64,000 nucleotides of DNA from the NCBI RefSeq assembly GCF_000518985.1, contig NZ_JAEQ01000019.1, positions 39,019 to 103,018 of the forward strand, written 5' to 3'. This DNA is from Chelativorans sp. J32 (GTDB taxonomy: Bacteria; Pseudomonadota; Alphaproteobacteria; Rhizobiales; Rhizobiaceae). This document shows positions 8,842 through 17,856 of the stretch, piece after piece. Position 1 is the first letter of the stretch. Every line of letters starts with the position of its first letter. The position numbers and the translations under genes were made by a program. A model generated the notes under the pieces. It was not told the DNA's origin. It worked only from the letters and a program-made list of their open reading frames with translations, and ran no database searches.

Positions 8842-11142
8842 TCAGGCTACCTCCTGCTTCTTGGTTCTCAAAGCTGCAAGCACATGTTCCGGCGTGATCG
8901 GATAACGACGGAAGCGCACTCCGATGGCGTCGTAGACCGCATTGGCAATGGCCGGGCCGATGGCGATGATCGGATCTTCGCCGACCCCCTTTGCCCCATA
9001 GGGGCCTCCGGGATCGGGGGCGGTCTCCAGGATGATCGTGCGGATGGGCGGCATATCCATTGAGAGCGGCATCTTGTAGTCGACAAAACCGGCGTTGAGG
9101 GAGCGCCCGGTCTGATGATCGATCACATAGTCCTCGCTCAGCGTGTGTCCGATCCCCTGTTGTATGCCCCCTTCGATCTGGCCTTGCGCGGCGATCGGGT
9201 GGATCACTTTGCCGATTTCGTGCACCGGGATGACCTGGAGCACACGAATCTCACCCGTCTCCGTATCGACTTCGACTTCCACGAAATGGGCCGCGAAGGA
9301 GTAGGATTTCGTGGGGGTATAGGTGCCGACGCCGACGAGTTGGATCGCAGGCATTCCCCTCTGTGGCGCGACCGCCTCGGCAAGGGTCATGGAACGGTTA
9401 GAGCCCTCCACGACGATAACCCCATCGCGGATGGTAAGTTCTTCCGGGGTTGCGCCGAGTTGCGGCGCGGCATGCGCCAGCACCTGCCGCCGCACGTCGG
9501 CGGCAGCGATCTGTGCCGCCCTGCCGCCCATATAGGTCGTATGGCTGGCAAAGGCGCCGATGTCCCAGGGCACCACATCCGTGTCACCCTGCACCACTGA
9601 GATCGTCTCGAACGGAACGCCCAATTCCTCCGCGACGATCTGCGACAAGGCGGTGTGCGCCCCGGTGCCGAGACCGGCGGTGCCGGTGAGCAGTGTCACC
9701 GTGCCGTCCTCGTTCATCTTCACGATCGCGTTGCCCTGCTCCTTGATGCCGGGATAGGCGCTGGACCCGTGCATTTCGCAGCCGATCCCCCAGCCTCGTC
9801 GCTTGACGCCCGTGTCGCGGCCGTGACGCCGCACCGCGGGCCAGCCGGTCTCTTCCATGCCGCGGCGGATGCAGTCCTCAAGCCCATGCCCCACGATCGG
9901 ATGATTGGAAGGGGCGATGTCTCCCTCCCTGACGGCGTTTTTGAGCTTGAACTCCGCCGGGTCGAAGCCCAGCTTTTCAGCCGCTTCGTCCATCTGCAGG
10001 TCGAGAGCGTAATAGGTCTGCACCACCCCATAGCCGCGGAAAGCTCCTGCTATTGGCGCGTTGGTGTAGATGCAGCGCCCTTCCAGCCGCACATTCTCGC
10101 AGCGATAGAGCGAGGTGAGTGCGGCCGTGCCGACATTGGTGACGCCGGGCCCGTGCGAGCCGTAGGCGCCCGAATTGAAGAGCACCTTCGCCTCCCGCGC
10201 GGTGATCGTGCCGTCCTTGCGGAAACCCTGCTTGAGCCAGATGCGACCGGGATGGCGCGTGCGGCCGCCCAGGAATGTCTCCTTGCGGGTGAACTCCATG
10301 CGTACTGGCCGGTTCGTCTCCCGCGCAAGCAATGCGCAGAGGAATTCGTGCTGAAACAGATCCTGCTTGGCTCCAAAGCCGCCGCCCATATGATCCACGA
10401 GCACGCGCACCTTGTTGAGCGGAATCCCCAGCACCTCTGCCAACGCGCCGCGCACCATGAAGGCGGTCTGCGTTGAACTCCAGAAGGTAAGCTTTCCGTT
10501 GCCGTCCCACTGCGCGACGCAGATATTGGGCTCCATATAGGCGGGTGTCGGCCGCCCGAGTTCGTATTCGCCTTCGATGACGAAATCCGCATCCGCGAAA
10601 CCCTTCTCCACATCGCCGCGCTCGACGATCACGGGGGGGAGCACCTGGTTCTGTGGCAGGCCATTGTCGTGGATGACAGGCGCGCCATCGCGCATCGCAT
10701 CTTCAATAGTAAAGACGGCAGGCAGCGGCTCGTATTCCACCTCGATCAGGTCGAGCGCTTCTTCGGCGATCTCCTCTGAAATTGCAGCGACGGCAGCGAC
10801 GCCTTCGCCCCAGTATCGCACACGGTTGTCGAGAATATATTGGTCGCGCGTGACGGAGGCGGAGCGCGGATGCGGTGAGCCGTAGTGCAACACGCGCGGC
10901 ACGTTCTCGTGGGTTAGCACAGCCTTCACGCCCTTGAGCGCAAGCGCCTTGCTCACATCGATCCTCTTGATGATCGCATGCGCAACAGTGCTGCGCTTGG
11001 TCTTGCCGTGCAGCATGCCGGGAAGCGCCACATCGCCGGCATAACAGGCCGTCCCTGTCACTTTTTCCAGCGTGTCGGAGCGTTTCACGCTTCGCCCGAC
11101 GACGGCAAACTTGCTCTCGAAGGTCTTGTCGTGGATGGTCAT
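8842..11142 (-). CDS. Molybdenum hydroxylase, large molybdopterin-binding subunit
   Basis: Catalytic subunit (766 residues) of a xanthine-dehydrogenase/CO-dehydrogenase family molybdenum hydroxylase, which typically hydroxylates N-heteroaromatic or aldehyde substrates using water. GGGFGAK (about residue 252) and GAFRGYG (about 365) contact the cofactor. GAKGVGED near residue 720 carries the catalytic Glu. The start is the ATG at 11142, overlapping the Fe-S gene stop by ATGA and preceded by GAGGGCGAAGAG. The open frame reaches further 5', but that sequence antisenses the Fe-S gene motifs. No XdhC-type maturation factor is visible nearby. Confidence 0.93.
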   Translation of the reverse strand: MTIHDKTFESKFAVVGRSVKRSDTLEKVTGTACYAGDVALPGMLHGKTKRSTVAHAIIKRIDVSKALALKGVKAVLTHENVPRVLHYGSPHPRSASVTRDQYILDNRVRYWGEGVAAVAAISEEIAEEALDLIEVEYEPLPAVFTIEDAMRDGAPVIHDNGLPQNQVLPPVIVERGDVEKGFADADFVIEGEYELGRPTPAYMEPNICVAQWDGNGKLTFWSSTQTAFMVRGALAEVLGIPLNKVRVLVDHMGGGFGAKQDLFQHEFLCALLARETNRPVRMEFTRKETFLGGRTRHPGRIWLKQGFRKDGTITAREAKVLFNSGAYGSHGPGVTNVGTAALTSLYRCENVRLEGRCIYTNAPIAGAFRGYGVVQTYYALDLQMDEAAEKLGFDPAEFKLKNAVREGDIAPSNHPIVGHGLEDCIRRGMEETGWPAVRRHGRDTGVKRRGWGIGCEMHGSSAYPGIKEQGNAIVKMNEDGTVTLLTGTAGLGTGAHTALSQIVAEELGVPFETISVVQGDTDVVPWDIGAFASHTTYMGGRAAQIAAADVRRQVLAHAAPQLGATPEELTIRDGVIVVEGSNRSMTLAEAVAPQRGMPAIQLVGVGTYTPTKSYSFAAHFVEVEVDTETGEIRVLQVIPVHEIGKVIHPIAAQGQIEGGIQQGIGHTLSEDYVIDHQTGRSLNAGFVDYKMPLSMDMPPIRTIILETAPDPGGPYGAKGVGEDPIIAIGPAIANAVYDAIGVRFRRYPITPEHVLAALRTKKQEVA

Positions 11143-11624
11143 GCGCTCTTCGCCCTCTGCAGATCCGCGGCTGTAGCGAGGATTGCTTCGATGATCTTGG
11201 TGTAACCAGTGCAGCGGCAGATATTGCCGGCAATTCCGAAGCGGACCTCGTCCTCGGTGGGGTTCGGGTTCTCGTCCAGCAATGCCTTGGCCATCATGAT
11301 GATGCCCGGCGTGCAGAAGCCACATTGCGCGCTGCCATACCGCATGAAGGCTTCCTGCAGCGGGTGAGGCTTGTCGGGCGCCAGCTGAAGGCCCTCGATG
11401 GTTTCGATCATCGCGCCTGCCGCTTCCACCGCGAGAACAAGGCAAGAATTGACCGGCTTACCGTTCATGATGATGGTGCAGGCGCCGCAATCACCTACAT
11501 CGCAGCCTTTTTTTGTTCCGGTAAGCCCGCCTTCGTTGCGCAGCGTGTCGAGCAGGCTGCGATAAGGTTCCAGCGCCAGTTCACGCTCTTCCCCATTGAT
11601 GGTCATGGAAACGATCTGACTCAT
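11139..11624 (-). CDS. Molybdenum hydroxylase, [2Fe-2S] small subunit
   Basis: Electron-transfer subunit, 161 residues, CoxS/XdhC-like. All eight cluster cysteines are present: C41, C46, C49 and C61 of the plant-ferredoxin-type N-terminal domain, and C101, C104, C136 and C138 of the helical C-terminal domain (motifs CGFCTPG and CRCTGY). It overlaps the FAD-subunit gene by four bases upstream and the large-subunit gene by four bases downstream, so the three subunits are co-translated in the order FAD, Fe-S, Mo. Confidence 0.95.
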   Translation of the reverse strand: MSQIVSMTINGEERELALEPYRSLLDTLRNEGGLTGTKKGCDVGDCGACTIIMNGKPVNSCLVLAVEAAGAMIETIEGLQLAPDKPHPLQEAFMRYGSAQCGFCTPGIIMMAKALLDENPNPTEDEVRFGIAGNICRCTGYTKIIEAILATAADLQRAKSA

Positions 11625-12484
11625 TGAATGGCCTCCATAGCCAGGGTGATGGCCCGGCGGGTGAGCACGCCCACCATCTCGCGTCGGTACTCCGCGCTGG
11701 CGCGCACATTGGAAATGGGGGTGGATTCCGTCATCGCGGCTTCCGCCACGGCGGCCACGCGTTCGGGGGTGAATGCCTCGCCCCGCAACAGCGCCTCAGC
11801 CTCGCGGGCGCGGATGGGGGTAGGGGCCACCGCCCCGAGTGCGATGCGGATCTCGCGGCAGTGCCCGGCCTCTCGCTCCAGAGTGACTGCGACCCCGACC
11901 GTTGCAAGCTCCATCGCCTTGCGCCGCCCGTGCTTGATATAGGCGCGGCCACTATGCGCGCCCGGTGGAGGAACGCTGATGCCGGTGACGATCTCGCCGG
12001 GGCGGAGGACTGTGCGGCCCGGCCCCGTGAAGAACTCTTCGAGTGCAATGCTCCGTTCGCCATTGCCATTGAAGACCGAAAGGCGCGCTCCGTCTGCGAT
12101 GAGCGGCGGCAGGGTGTCGGCCGAAGGAGAGGCGCGGCAGATATTGCCCACCACCGTCGCGCGGTTGCGTACCTGAATGGAGCCGAGCTGGCCGACGGCA
12201 CTTACGAGATTTGGAAAAAGGCGCGCCACCTGTGGTGAGGTTTCAACCTCGCGTGCGGTAATCAGCGCGCCGACGCGCAAGCCCTGAGCGTCGTCACAGG
12301 CAAAGTCGCGCAAGCCGGGAATGCGCTTGATATTGACCACATGCGTCACCGGCCTCAGATGCTCCCTGATCTCCACGAGCAGATCAGTGCCGCCGGCGAG
12401 AACCTGCGCCGTGGCTCCAAGCTCGGCAAGCAGGCGCGACGCCTCTTCCAGGCTCGCCGGTTCATGATATTCGAAACGCTTCAT
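11621..12484 (-). CDS. Molybdenum hydroxylase, FAD-binding medium subunit
   Basis: FAD subunit of the same hydroxylase, 287 residues, CoxM-like. The FAD-binding AGGTDLLVEI (near residue 31-40) and TVVGNICRASPSADTLPPL (near 109) match the FAD_binding_5 fold. A CO-dehydrogenase flavoprotein C-terminal domain follows. The start MKRFEYHEPASLEEA is the standard N-terminus. It passes electrons from the Fe-S subunit to an acceptor. The gene begins 34 bp after the UbiD-family gene, indicating one transcript. Confidence 0.94.
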   Translation of the reverse strand: MKRFEYHEPASLEEASRLLAELGATAQVLAGGTDLLVEIREHLRPVTHVVNIKRIPGLRDFACDDAQGLRVGALITAREVETSPQVARLFPNLVSAVGQLGSIQVRNRATVVGNICRASPSADTLPPLIADGARLSVFNGNGERSIALEEFFTGPGRTVLRPGEIVTGISVPPPGAHSGRAYIKHGRRKAMELATVGVAVTLEREAGHCREIRIALGAVAPTPIRAREAEALLRGEAFTPERVAAVAEAAMTESTPISNVRASAEYRREMVGVLTRRAITLAMEAIQ

Positions 12485-12518
12485 TCGCTTCCGTTCCTCC
12501 CCAGGTGCGGACTAAAGC

Positions 12519-13952
12519 TCAAGGCAGCTTCTGGCCCGCATCACGTTGATTGCTGATCGGCGCATGAGCTACCGCCCCCATCCTCCGCAGGATCGCCTCC
12601 GCCCTTTCGAATGCGGTGCTGCTGATGCGAGCCAGCGCGCCTTCGAAATCCGGCCCGCGCGTGGCATCTAGCCCCATGCGGGAGGTCGTGCCGATGCCTG
12701 TTGCAGACGGGTCGAGCGCATTGCCCGGCAGTCCGTCGATTATGACCACGTCGCGATGCGGCTGGAAATGGGTTGAAAGCGCCCACAGCACGTCCGAATC
12801 GCGCGTGATGTCCACATCGGAATCCACCGCGATCACCGTTTTGAGATAGGCGTCCCAGCCGAGCAGGCCGAGCATGATCTGTCGCGCTTCACCAGGGCGT
12901 TGCTGGTTTACGGCCACATAGGCGTGGAAGTGCGTGCCTGAGCTCGGATAATGCACCGCCGTCACGCTGGGGAAACGCTGTTTGAGTTTCTCCACCATCT
13001 CCGATTCACGCGGCACGCGACCGAGATTGAGATGCTCGGCCGAGTTGCCTCCTGCCACGCTTACCAGCATGGCCTCGCGCCTGCGCATCACGGTCTCGAC
13101 CTTGAAGAGATTGTTGGTCGACCGGTTTGAGGAATAGCCGGTGAACTCGCCGAATGGCCCCTCATCCACCTGCGCCTCATGGTCAATGACACCTTCGAGC
13201 ACCAATTCCGCGTAGGCCGGCACGCGCAGCCCGTAGCGGGGCGTCCGCACGACTTTGAGCGGTTCGCCGAGGAGGCCACCTGCCACATGGCGCTCGTCCT
13301 CGCCGAAGGCAAGCCGGGCAGAGGCGGCGATCATGAAGCAGGGATGGGCGCCGATCACCATGGCCACCGGGAGCGGCTTTCCCTCTTCCCGAGCCATGTT
13401 GAGCAGACGCCAGAGATGTCCGCGCGAATGCAGGCTTGTGGCAAGCTGATCGCGCGAATGGATCATGGCACGGTGATAGCTCAAATTTCCCGCCCCGGTG
13501 TCGAGATGCTCCGCCAGCACGATTCCGTTGGTAATGTATTTGCCCCGATCGGTTTCGAAATGGCGGATCATCGGCAATGTCGAGAGGTCGATATTCTCGG
13601 TTTGCACGACCTCCGTCACCGGCCCGTCCGCCACTTCCTGCGGAGCAACAGCCTCTCGCGCGCGGGCCTGATAGCCTTCATGAAGCTGGCCGGGCGCGGC
13701 TCCTAAAAGCCGCTCGATGCGGGTGCGCGAGCCAAAAATATTGCTCACCACCTCCACACCGATCCCGGTCACCTTTTTGAAGTGCAGAAGCGGTGCGCGG
13801 CCTTCACCTGCAAGCTTCCAGATGAAGGCGGTAACATCCTGATCGTCGGAGATGGCCTCTTCGATCGTCAGCACATCCTCAGGATGGTTTGCGCGATATT
13901 CAGCGAGGAAATGCCGAATATCCTGTCTGTCGAAATCGGACGCGGCGGTCAT
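12519..13952 (-). CDS. UbiD-family (de)carboxylase
   Basis: Prenylated-FMN-dependent decarboxylase of the UbiD family, 477 residues, close to the usual length of about 480-500. These enzymes remove (or add) CO2 on aromatic, heteroaromatic or acrylic acids. The conserved acidic pair is visible in EGPFGE (about residues 263-268), five residues apart as in fungal Fdc1 and bacterial UbiD. No UbiX prenyltransferase is in the window, so the cofactor must come from elsewhere. With a molybdenum hydroxylase and decarboxylase-type amidohydrolases in the same operon, the substrate is probably an aromatic or N-heterocyclic acid; that is inference. Confidence 0.92.
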   Translation of the reverse strand: MTAASDFDRQDIRHFLAEYRANHPEDVLTIEEAISDDQDVTAFIWKLAGEGRAPLLHFKKVTGIGVEVVSNIFGSRTRIERLLGAAPGQLHEGYQARAREAVAPQEVADGPVTEVVQTENIDLSTLPMIRHFETDRGKYITNGIVLAEHLDTGAGNLSYHRAMIHSRDQLATSLHSRGHLWRLLNMAREEGKPLPVAMVIGAHPCFMIAASARLAFGEDERHVAGGLLGEPLKVVRTPRYGLRVPAYAELVLEGVIDHEAQVDEGPFGEFTGYSSNRSTNNLFKVETVMRRREAMLVSVAGGNSAEHLNLGRVPRESEMVEKLKQRFPSVTAVHYPSSGTHFHAYVAVNQQRPGEARQIMLGLLGWDAYLKTVIAVDSDVDITRDSDVLWALSTHFQPHRDVVIIDGLPGNALDPSATGIGTTSRMGLDATRGPDFEGALARISSTAFERAEAILRRMGAVAHAPISNQRDAGQKLP

Positions 13953-14000
13953 ACTTCACCTGTTCGGCTGTCCTGCCGGCATAATCTTCGGTCTCTGGGC

Positions 14001-14025
14001 GCGGCGGTCCACGAAGGACCGCCGC
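14001..14025. other. Strong intercistronic hairpin
   Basis: Ten-bp perfect arms GCGGCGGTCC / GGACCGCCGC with a five-base loop, in the 87-bp gap between the first amidohydrolase stop (14040) and the UbiD start (13952). No T tract follows on the minus strand. It may stabilise the upstream message or reduce read-through into the UbiD-Mo hydroxylase genes. Confidence 0.5.
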
Positions 14026-14039
14026 CTTCAAAGCAAAGC

Positions 14040-14957
14040 CTAGCGCTTCACGCCTGCATAGGTGTCCTTGAGCCTTGCTTCGGCTTCCTCCAGGTTTCTC
14101 GGCGGCGGAGTCGGGTCGATGCCGACCAGCTTCGCTATGTTGTTGCCGAGATAGCCCTCCAGCGTGTCCTCATCGATGCCGAGGCCCTGTGGCGGCTCGT
14201 GACAGAGCACTTCGAGCTCGCGCAGCCATATGCCGGGTTCGTTGGGGGGTGAGTCCGTACCGAAGACGATCTTGTCCTTGGGCAGTTCCTTGGCGAACTC
14301 GACGATGCGCGATTGGAAGCACCAGCCGGACTCGCAATAGACGTTCGGCGTGTCCATCGCCATCCAGAAGGCTTCGAAGGAGTAATTGCCTCCGGTCTGA
14401 ATGCCGAAATGGCCGATGATGAAGTTCACCATGGGGAATTCGCGTATGATGGGATAGAACATGGTGGGGATCGTATACGGGCCGTCGCCCGTGTGGATCA
14501 GCACCACCACGCCCAACTCCGCGCATTTCTTCATGGCCGGCCGCAACCAGTCGAGCGCGCGATCGGGGCGGTAGCCATGCATGTTCGCGTGCAGCTTCAG
14601 CATCTTGAAGCCGTATTCCTTCACATGGAATTCCAGCTCCGCGGCCCCGTTTTCCGGGCCCCAACGCGGATTGTAGGTGAAGTTGCCGATGAAGCGATCC
14701 GGGTATTTCTGGCAGAGCTCGGCGATGTAGCTCATGTAATCACGGATTCCGTCGCGCCCCATGCGGTTGCCGTCGCGATAGCCGGTGTTGCCGGGGGGCG
14801 GCTGGATGAAGCCCATATCGATGCGGCGCGGCTTGCCGTTGATCATGTAGGGACCGTCCATGAGCTTCAGCATTCGCTCGCCGTTGAAAGGCGTGCCCGT
14901 GTGCCGCCAGGCTTCATCAACGAGGTTGGTCGGGTGAAGATGCGTATCGATGATCAT
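14040..14957 (-). CDS. Amidohydrolase (ACMSD/amidohydrolase_2 family), metal site intact
   Basis: TIM-barrel metal-dependent enzyme of the amidohydrolase_2 family, whose members include ACMSD and gamma-resorcylate decarboxylases as well as hydrolases; 305 residues. All expected metal or catalytic positions are present: HLH (His6, His8), LIHTGDG, IIGHFG and FGTDSPPNEPG. The next gene upstream in the transcript (14993-15919) is a close paralogue across the whole length but lacks the HxH. The two start codons are 962 bp apart and the genes are separated by 35 bp. The neighbouring UbiD and importer genes suggest a ring-acid catabolic role. Confidence 0.9.
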   Translation of the reverse strand: MIIDTHLHPTNLVDEAWRHTGTPFNGERMLKLMDGPYMINGKPRRIDMGFIQPPPGNTGYRDGNRMGRDGIRDYMSYIAELCQKYPDRFIGNFTYNPRWGPENGAAELEFHVKEYGFKMLKLHANMHGYRPDRALDWLRPAMKKCAELGVVVLIHTGDGPYTIPTMFYPIIREFPMVNFIIGHFGIQTGGNYSFEAFWMAMDTPNVYCESGWCFQSRIVEFAKELPKDKIVFGTDSPPNEPGIWLRELEVLCHEPPQGLGIDEDTLEGYLGNNIAKLVGIDPTPPPRNLEEAEARLKDTYAGVKR

Positions 14958-14992
14958 GTTCTTTTCCGGAAATTCGTGTCGCGAAGGATGGC

Positions 14993-15919
14993 TCAGGCGG
15001 CTTCCGCCGATGCTTTGACGTCTCTGAGATACGCCTCGGCTTCTTCCTTCGTGCGCGGGGGCGGGGTGGGCTCGATCCCGATCATGCGGGCGACATTGTT
15101 GCCGAAATAGTCCTCCAGCGTATCCTCATCGAGATTTAGCCCCTGCGGCGGCTCGTGGCAGAGCACTTCCAGAAGCCGCAGCCACATGCCCGGCTCGTTG
15201 GGAGGCGTGTCGGAACCGAAAAGGATCTTCTCCTTAGGAAGTTCCTTGGCAAACTCGACGATGCGTGACTGCAGGCACCAGCCGGACTCGCAGTAGACAT
15301 TGGGGGTGTCCAGCGCCATCTGGTATGGCTCGAAGCAGTACACGCCACCCGTCTGCACCCCGAAATGCGCCATGATGAAGGGAACCGACGGGAACTCGCG
15401 GATGATCGGGTAGAACTCGGTTGGAATCGAATAGGGCCCGTCGCCCGTGTGGAGTTTCACCATCAGGCCCAGGTCGGCGCACTTCCTCAATGCAGGCCGC
15501 AGCCAGTCTAGGGCGCGGTCCGGACGGTAGGCGTGCATGTTGGCCTGGAGCTGCACCATCTTGAAGCCGTATTCCTTCGCGTGGTGCTCGATTTCAGCTG
15601 CACCGTTCTCGGTGCCATAGCGCGGGTTGTAGACGAAACAGCCGATGAAGCGGTCTGGATGACGCTGCACGAGCTCGACCGTGTAGGCCATGTAGTCGCG
15701 GATGGCTTCGCGGCCGGTCAGGTTTCCCATCCCGTCCGTATAAATCGTGTTGCCCTGCGGCGGCTGGATGAAGGCCTTGTCGATGCGGCGGGGTTTGCCG
15801 TTTACCCAAAATGGACCGTCCATCATTTTCAAAAGACGCTCGCCGGTAAAGGGAGGGCCGTCATGTCGCCAAGCGAGGTCAGGGATCTTGGTCGGATAGC
15901 AGCTAAGGTCGATTATCAT
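14993..15919 (-). CDS. Amidohydrolase paralogue lacking the HxH metal motif
   Basis: Paralogue of the neighbouring amidohydrolase, 308 residues. I set the start at 15919 (ATG after GGAGACGAGC) because it aligns with the MIID start of the paralogue; an in-frame ATG at 15955 would add 12 basic residues. Where the neighbour has THLH at positions 5-8, this protein has LSCY, so two of the usual metal ligands are gone. The later His and Asp positions (KLHTGDG, MAHFG, FGSDTPPNEPG) remain. It could be a non-catalytic partner in a heteromer, or an enzyme with altered metal use. Base composition and frame look intact, so this is not simple decay. Confidence 0.88.
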   Translation of the reverse strand: MIIDLSCYPTKIPDLAWRHDGPPFTGERLLKMMDGPFWVNGKPRRIDKAFIQPPQGNTIYTDGMGNLTGREAIRDYMAYTVELVQRHPDRFIGCFVYNPRYGTENGAAEIEHHAKEYGFKMVQLQANMHAYRPDRALDWLRPALRKCADLGLMVKLHTGDGPYSIPTEFYPIIREFPSVPFIMAHFGVQTGGVYCFEPYQMALDTPNVYCESGWCLQSRIVEFAKELPKEKILFGSDTPPNEPGMWLRLLEVLCHEPPQGLNLDEDTLEDYFGNNVARMIGIEPTPPPRTKEEAEAYLRDVKASAEAA

Positions 15920-16153
15920 TGCTCGTCTCCACGGTTTCTTCACGCGCGACGCCACTAGGCGCCGTTTGACCGGTGACCCGACGACAGTCCTGCAAACTGG
16001 ATTTCATTTCCTGTCGGTCGGGCTGCGGATTGGCCGCTTGCCAGCAATTCCCGACCGAACCCGCTTGGTGCGGGGAGCGGCTGCTGCTTATACTGGCAAT
16101 GGCGATCGAAAATGCGATCGCAGACTCGGGTATTCTGGTGTCAGTCCTCCTTA

Positions 16154-16966
16154 TCAGCTTGGCGCCGGTTCATAGGCCACGGCATCGGCTCGGGCCTCGG
16201 CGATCTTCTCGCGCAGCTCATGCACGATCTCGTTGAACTCAGCCTTGTAGATGAGGTCGATCGGTCGCGGCCGTGCAAAGTCGATGGTTCGTTCCTGGAT
16301 CACCCGACCGGGCCGCGCGCTCATCACGAAGACCCGGTCCGCGAGATAGACCGCTTCCCGGAGATCATGCGTAACCAGGATCACCGTGAAGCCCTTGGCA
16401 GCGTGCAGGTCGCGAATAACGCCCCACAACTCCTCGCGCGTGAATGCATCGAGTGCGCCAAAGGGTTCATCCAGCATGAGCAGTGCCGGGTCATGGATCA
16501 GCGCCCGGCAGAGATTGGAACGCTGCTGCATCCCCCCGGATAGCTGCCAGGGGAATTTTGCCCCGAACCCCTTGAGACCGACCAGTTCTAATACGGACTC
16601 GGCCTTTGCGACATATTCATCGCGGTGCCTGCCGAGCCTCTGCCGGTGCGGTTCGACGATCTCCAGCGGCAACATGATGTTGTCGAGCGTCGTGCGCCAG
16701 GGAAGCAGCGACGGATTCTGAAAGGCCATCCCGACGATGCTGATGGGGCCGAAGACGCGCTTTCCGTCCACGGCGATCTGCCCCTTCTGCGGCCGCACCA
16801 GACCGGTGGTGAGCTTCATCAGGGTAGACTTTCCGCAGCCCGAGGGACCGACGACGGCTGCGAACTCGCCCTTTCGCACCGACATTGAAAGCCCGGAAAC
16901 CGCGAGCAGCCCTTGTTCGCCGCCATAGGAGAGGCTGACATCGTTCAGGGAGACGAAGCTTTCCAT
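16154..16966 (-). CDS. ABC transporter ATPase (SsuB/TauB/NrtD type)
   Basis: Cytoplasmic ATPase, 270 residues, of the nitrate/sulfonate/taurine importer family. It has Walker A GPSGCGKST (40-48), signature LSGGMQQR (about 141-148) and Walker B LLMLDEPFGALD (from about 162). The start at 16966 follows GAGGAGAG; the longer frame upstream only antisenses the permease gene. It drives the importer formed with the two upstream genes. Substrates in this family also include aromatic acids and pyrimidine precursors, so the family does not fix the ligand. Confidence 0.93.
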   Translation of the reverse strand: MESFVSLNDVSLSYGGEQGLLAVSGLSMSVRKGEFAAVVGPSGCGKSTLMKLTTGLVRPQKGQIAVDGKRVFGPISIVGMAFQNPSLLPWRTTLDNIMLPLEIVEPHRQRLGRHRDEYVAKAESVLELVGLKGFGAKFPWQLSGGMQQRSNLCRALIHDPALLMLDEPFGALDAFTREELWGVIRDLHAAKGFTVILVTHDLREAVYLADRVFVMSARPGRVIQERTIDFARPRPIDLIYKAEFNEIVHELREKIAEARADAVAYEPAPS

Positions 16967-16983
16967 TCTTCTCTCCTCCTCTC

Positions 16984-17823
16984 TCAGAGGTTCTGCTGGG
17001 ACCGGAAAGCCCAGCCCGTATAGCGCCGTTCGACCAGTGCCGTGACCGCGTAGAGGAGGATGCCCAGCACCGACAGGACGATGAGACAGGCGAAGACCAC
17101 CGGCACCTGGAACGCAGCTTGCGCGTCCAGCATCAGCTTCCCGAGCCCCTTGCTGGCACCTGCCGTCTCCGCCACCACCGCACCTACGAAGGCAAGAGTG
17201 ATGGCCACCTTCAGCGAGCCGAAGAAATGCGGCAGCGAGCGCGGAATGCCGACCTTGCGCATGATCTGCATCTTCTTTGCACCGAGCGCCCTCAGCACGT
17301 CTTCGAGCTCCGGTTCCACGGTCGCAAGTCCCGTCGCCACATTGACGATGATGGGGAAGAAGGAGATGAGGAAGGCGGTCAGGATCGCCGGCATGGCGCC
17401 AAGGCCGAACCACAGGATCAGCACCGGCACGACCGCCACCTTCGGGATCGAATTGAAAGCGACCAGGATCGGGTACACGGCGGAATAGATCGCTCTGTGC
17501 CAGCCGATTCCGATACCCAGAGCCACACCCACCACGATCGCCAGCCCGAACCCGACCACGGTGGTCCACAGCGTCACAAGCGCGTTGTCGAAAATCACCG
17601 CCCGGAAGGTCCACAGGGCCGCGAAGGTTTCGGTCGCGGTGGGCAGGATCATCTGCGGTATCGAGAAAGCGCGGCAGACGACCTCCCACAGGAGCAGGAG
17701 CAGAATGGTGAAGCCGAGCGGCGCGATCAGCTTTTCGGTCTTGCCTCCCCAGCTCATCGCGAACCTCCTCCGCAACGCGCCCAAACGGGTCTCGCCATTC
17801 CTAGCTGTAGTGATGTAGGCCAT
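16984..17823 (-). CDS. ABC transporter permease (SsuC/TauC type)
   Basis: Inner-membrane permease, 279 residues, BPD_transp_1 fold with several hydrophobic segments. The EAA-like cytoplasmic loop (VEPELEDVLRALGAKKMQ...GIPRSLPHFFGSLK, about residues 169-205) is the ATPase contact. The start at 17823 is preceded by GGAGGAAGGGAG. It lies between the binding-protein gene (33 bp upstream) and the ATPase gene (17 bp downstream), giving a complete importer. Confidence 0.93.
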   Translation of the reverse strand: MAYITTARNGETRLGALRRRFAMSWGGKTEKLIAPLGFTILLLLLWEVVCRAFSIPQMILPTATETFAALWTFRAVIFDNALVTLWTTVVGFGLAIVVGVALGIGIGWHRAIYSAVYPILVAFNSIPKVAVVPVLILWFGLGAMPAILTAFLISFFPIIVNVATGLATVEPELEDVLRALGAKKMQIMRKVGIPRSLPHFFGSLKVAITLAFVGAVVAETAGASKGLGKLMLDAQAAFQVPVVFACLIVLSVLGILLYAVTALVERRYTGWAFRSQQNL

Positions 17824-17856
17824 GCTTTCTCCCTTCCTCCCAGGGTTTCCCGCAGG

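Noticed and set aside
11143..11445. N-terminal extension of the molybdenum hydroxylase large subunit
   Set aside because: The extension overlaps the Fe-S subunit gene in another frame and has no conserved sequence; the start at 11142 has an ATGA overlap and a ribosome binding site.
16102..16121. GCGATCG / CGATCGC inverted repeat
   Set aside because: Short, built on a common palindromic octamer-like sequence, and not followed by a T tract; I found no basis to assign a function.
16967..17689. N-terminal extension of the Ssu-type ATPase at 16154
   Set aside because: It runs through the permease gene in another frame; the ATPase homology begins exactly at 16966 after a strong Shine-Dalgarno.
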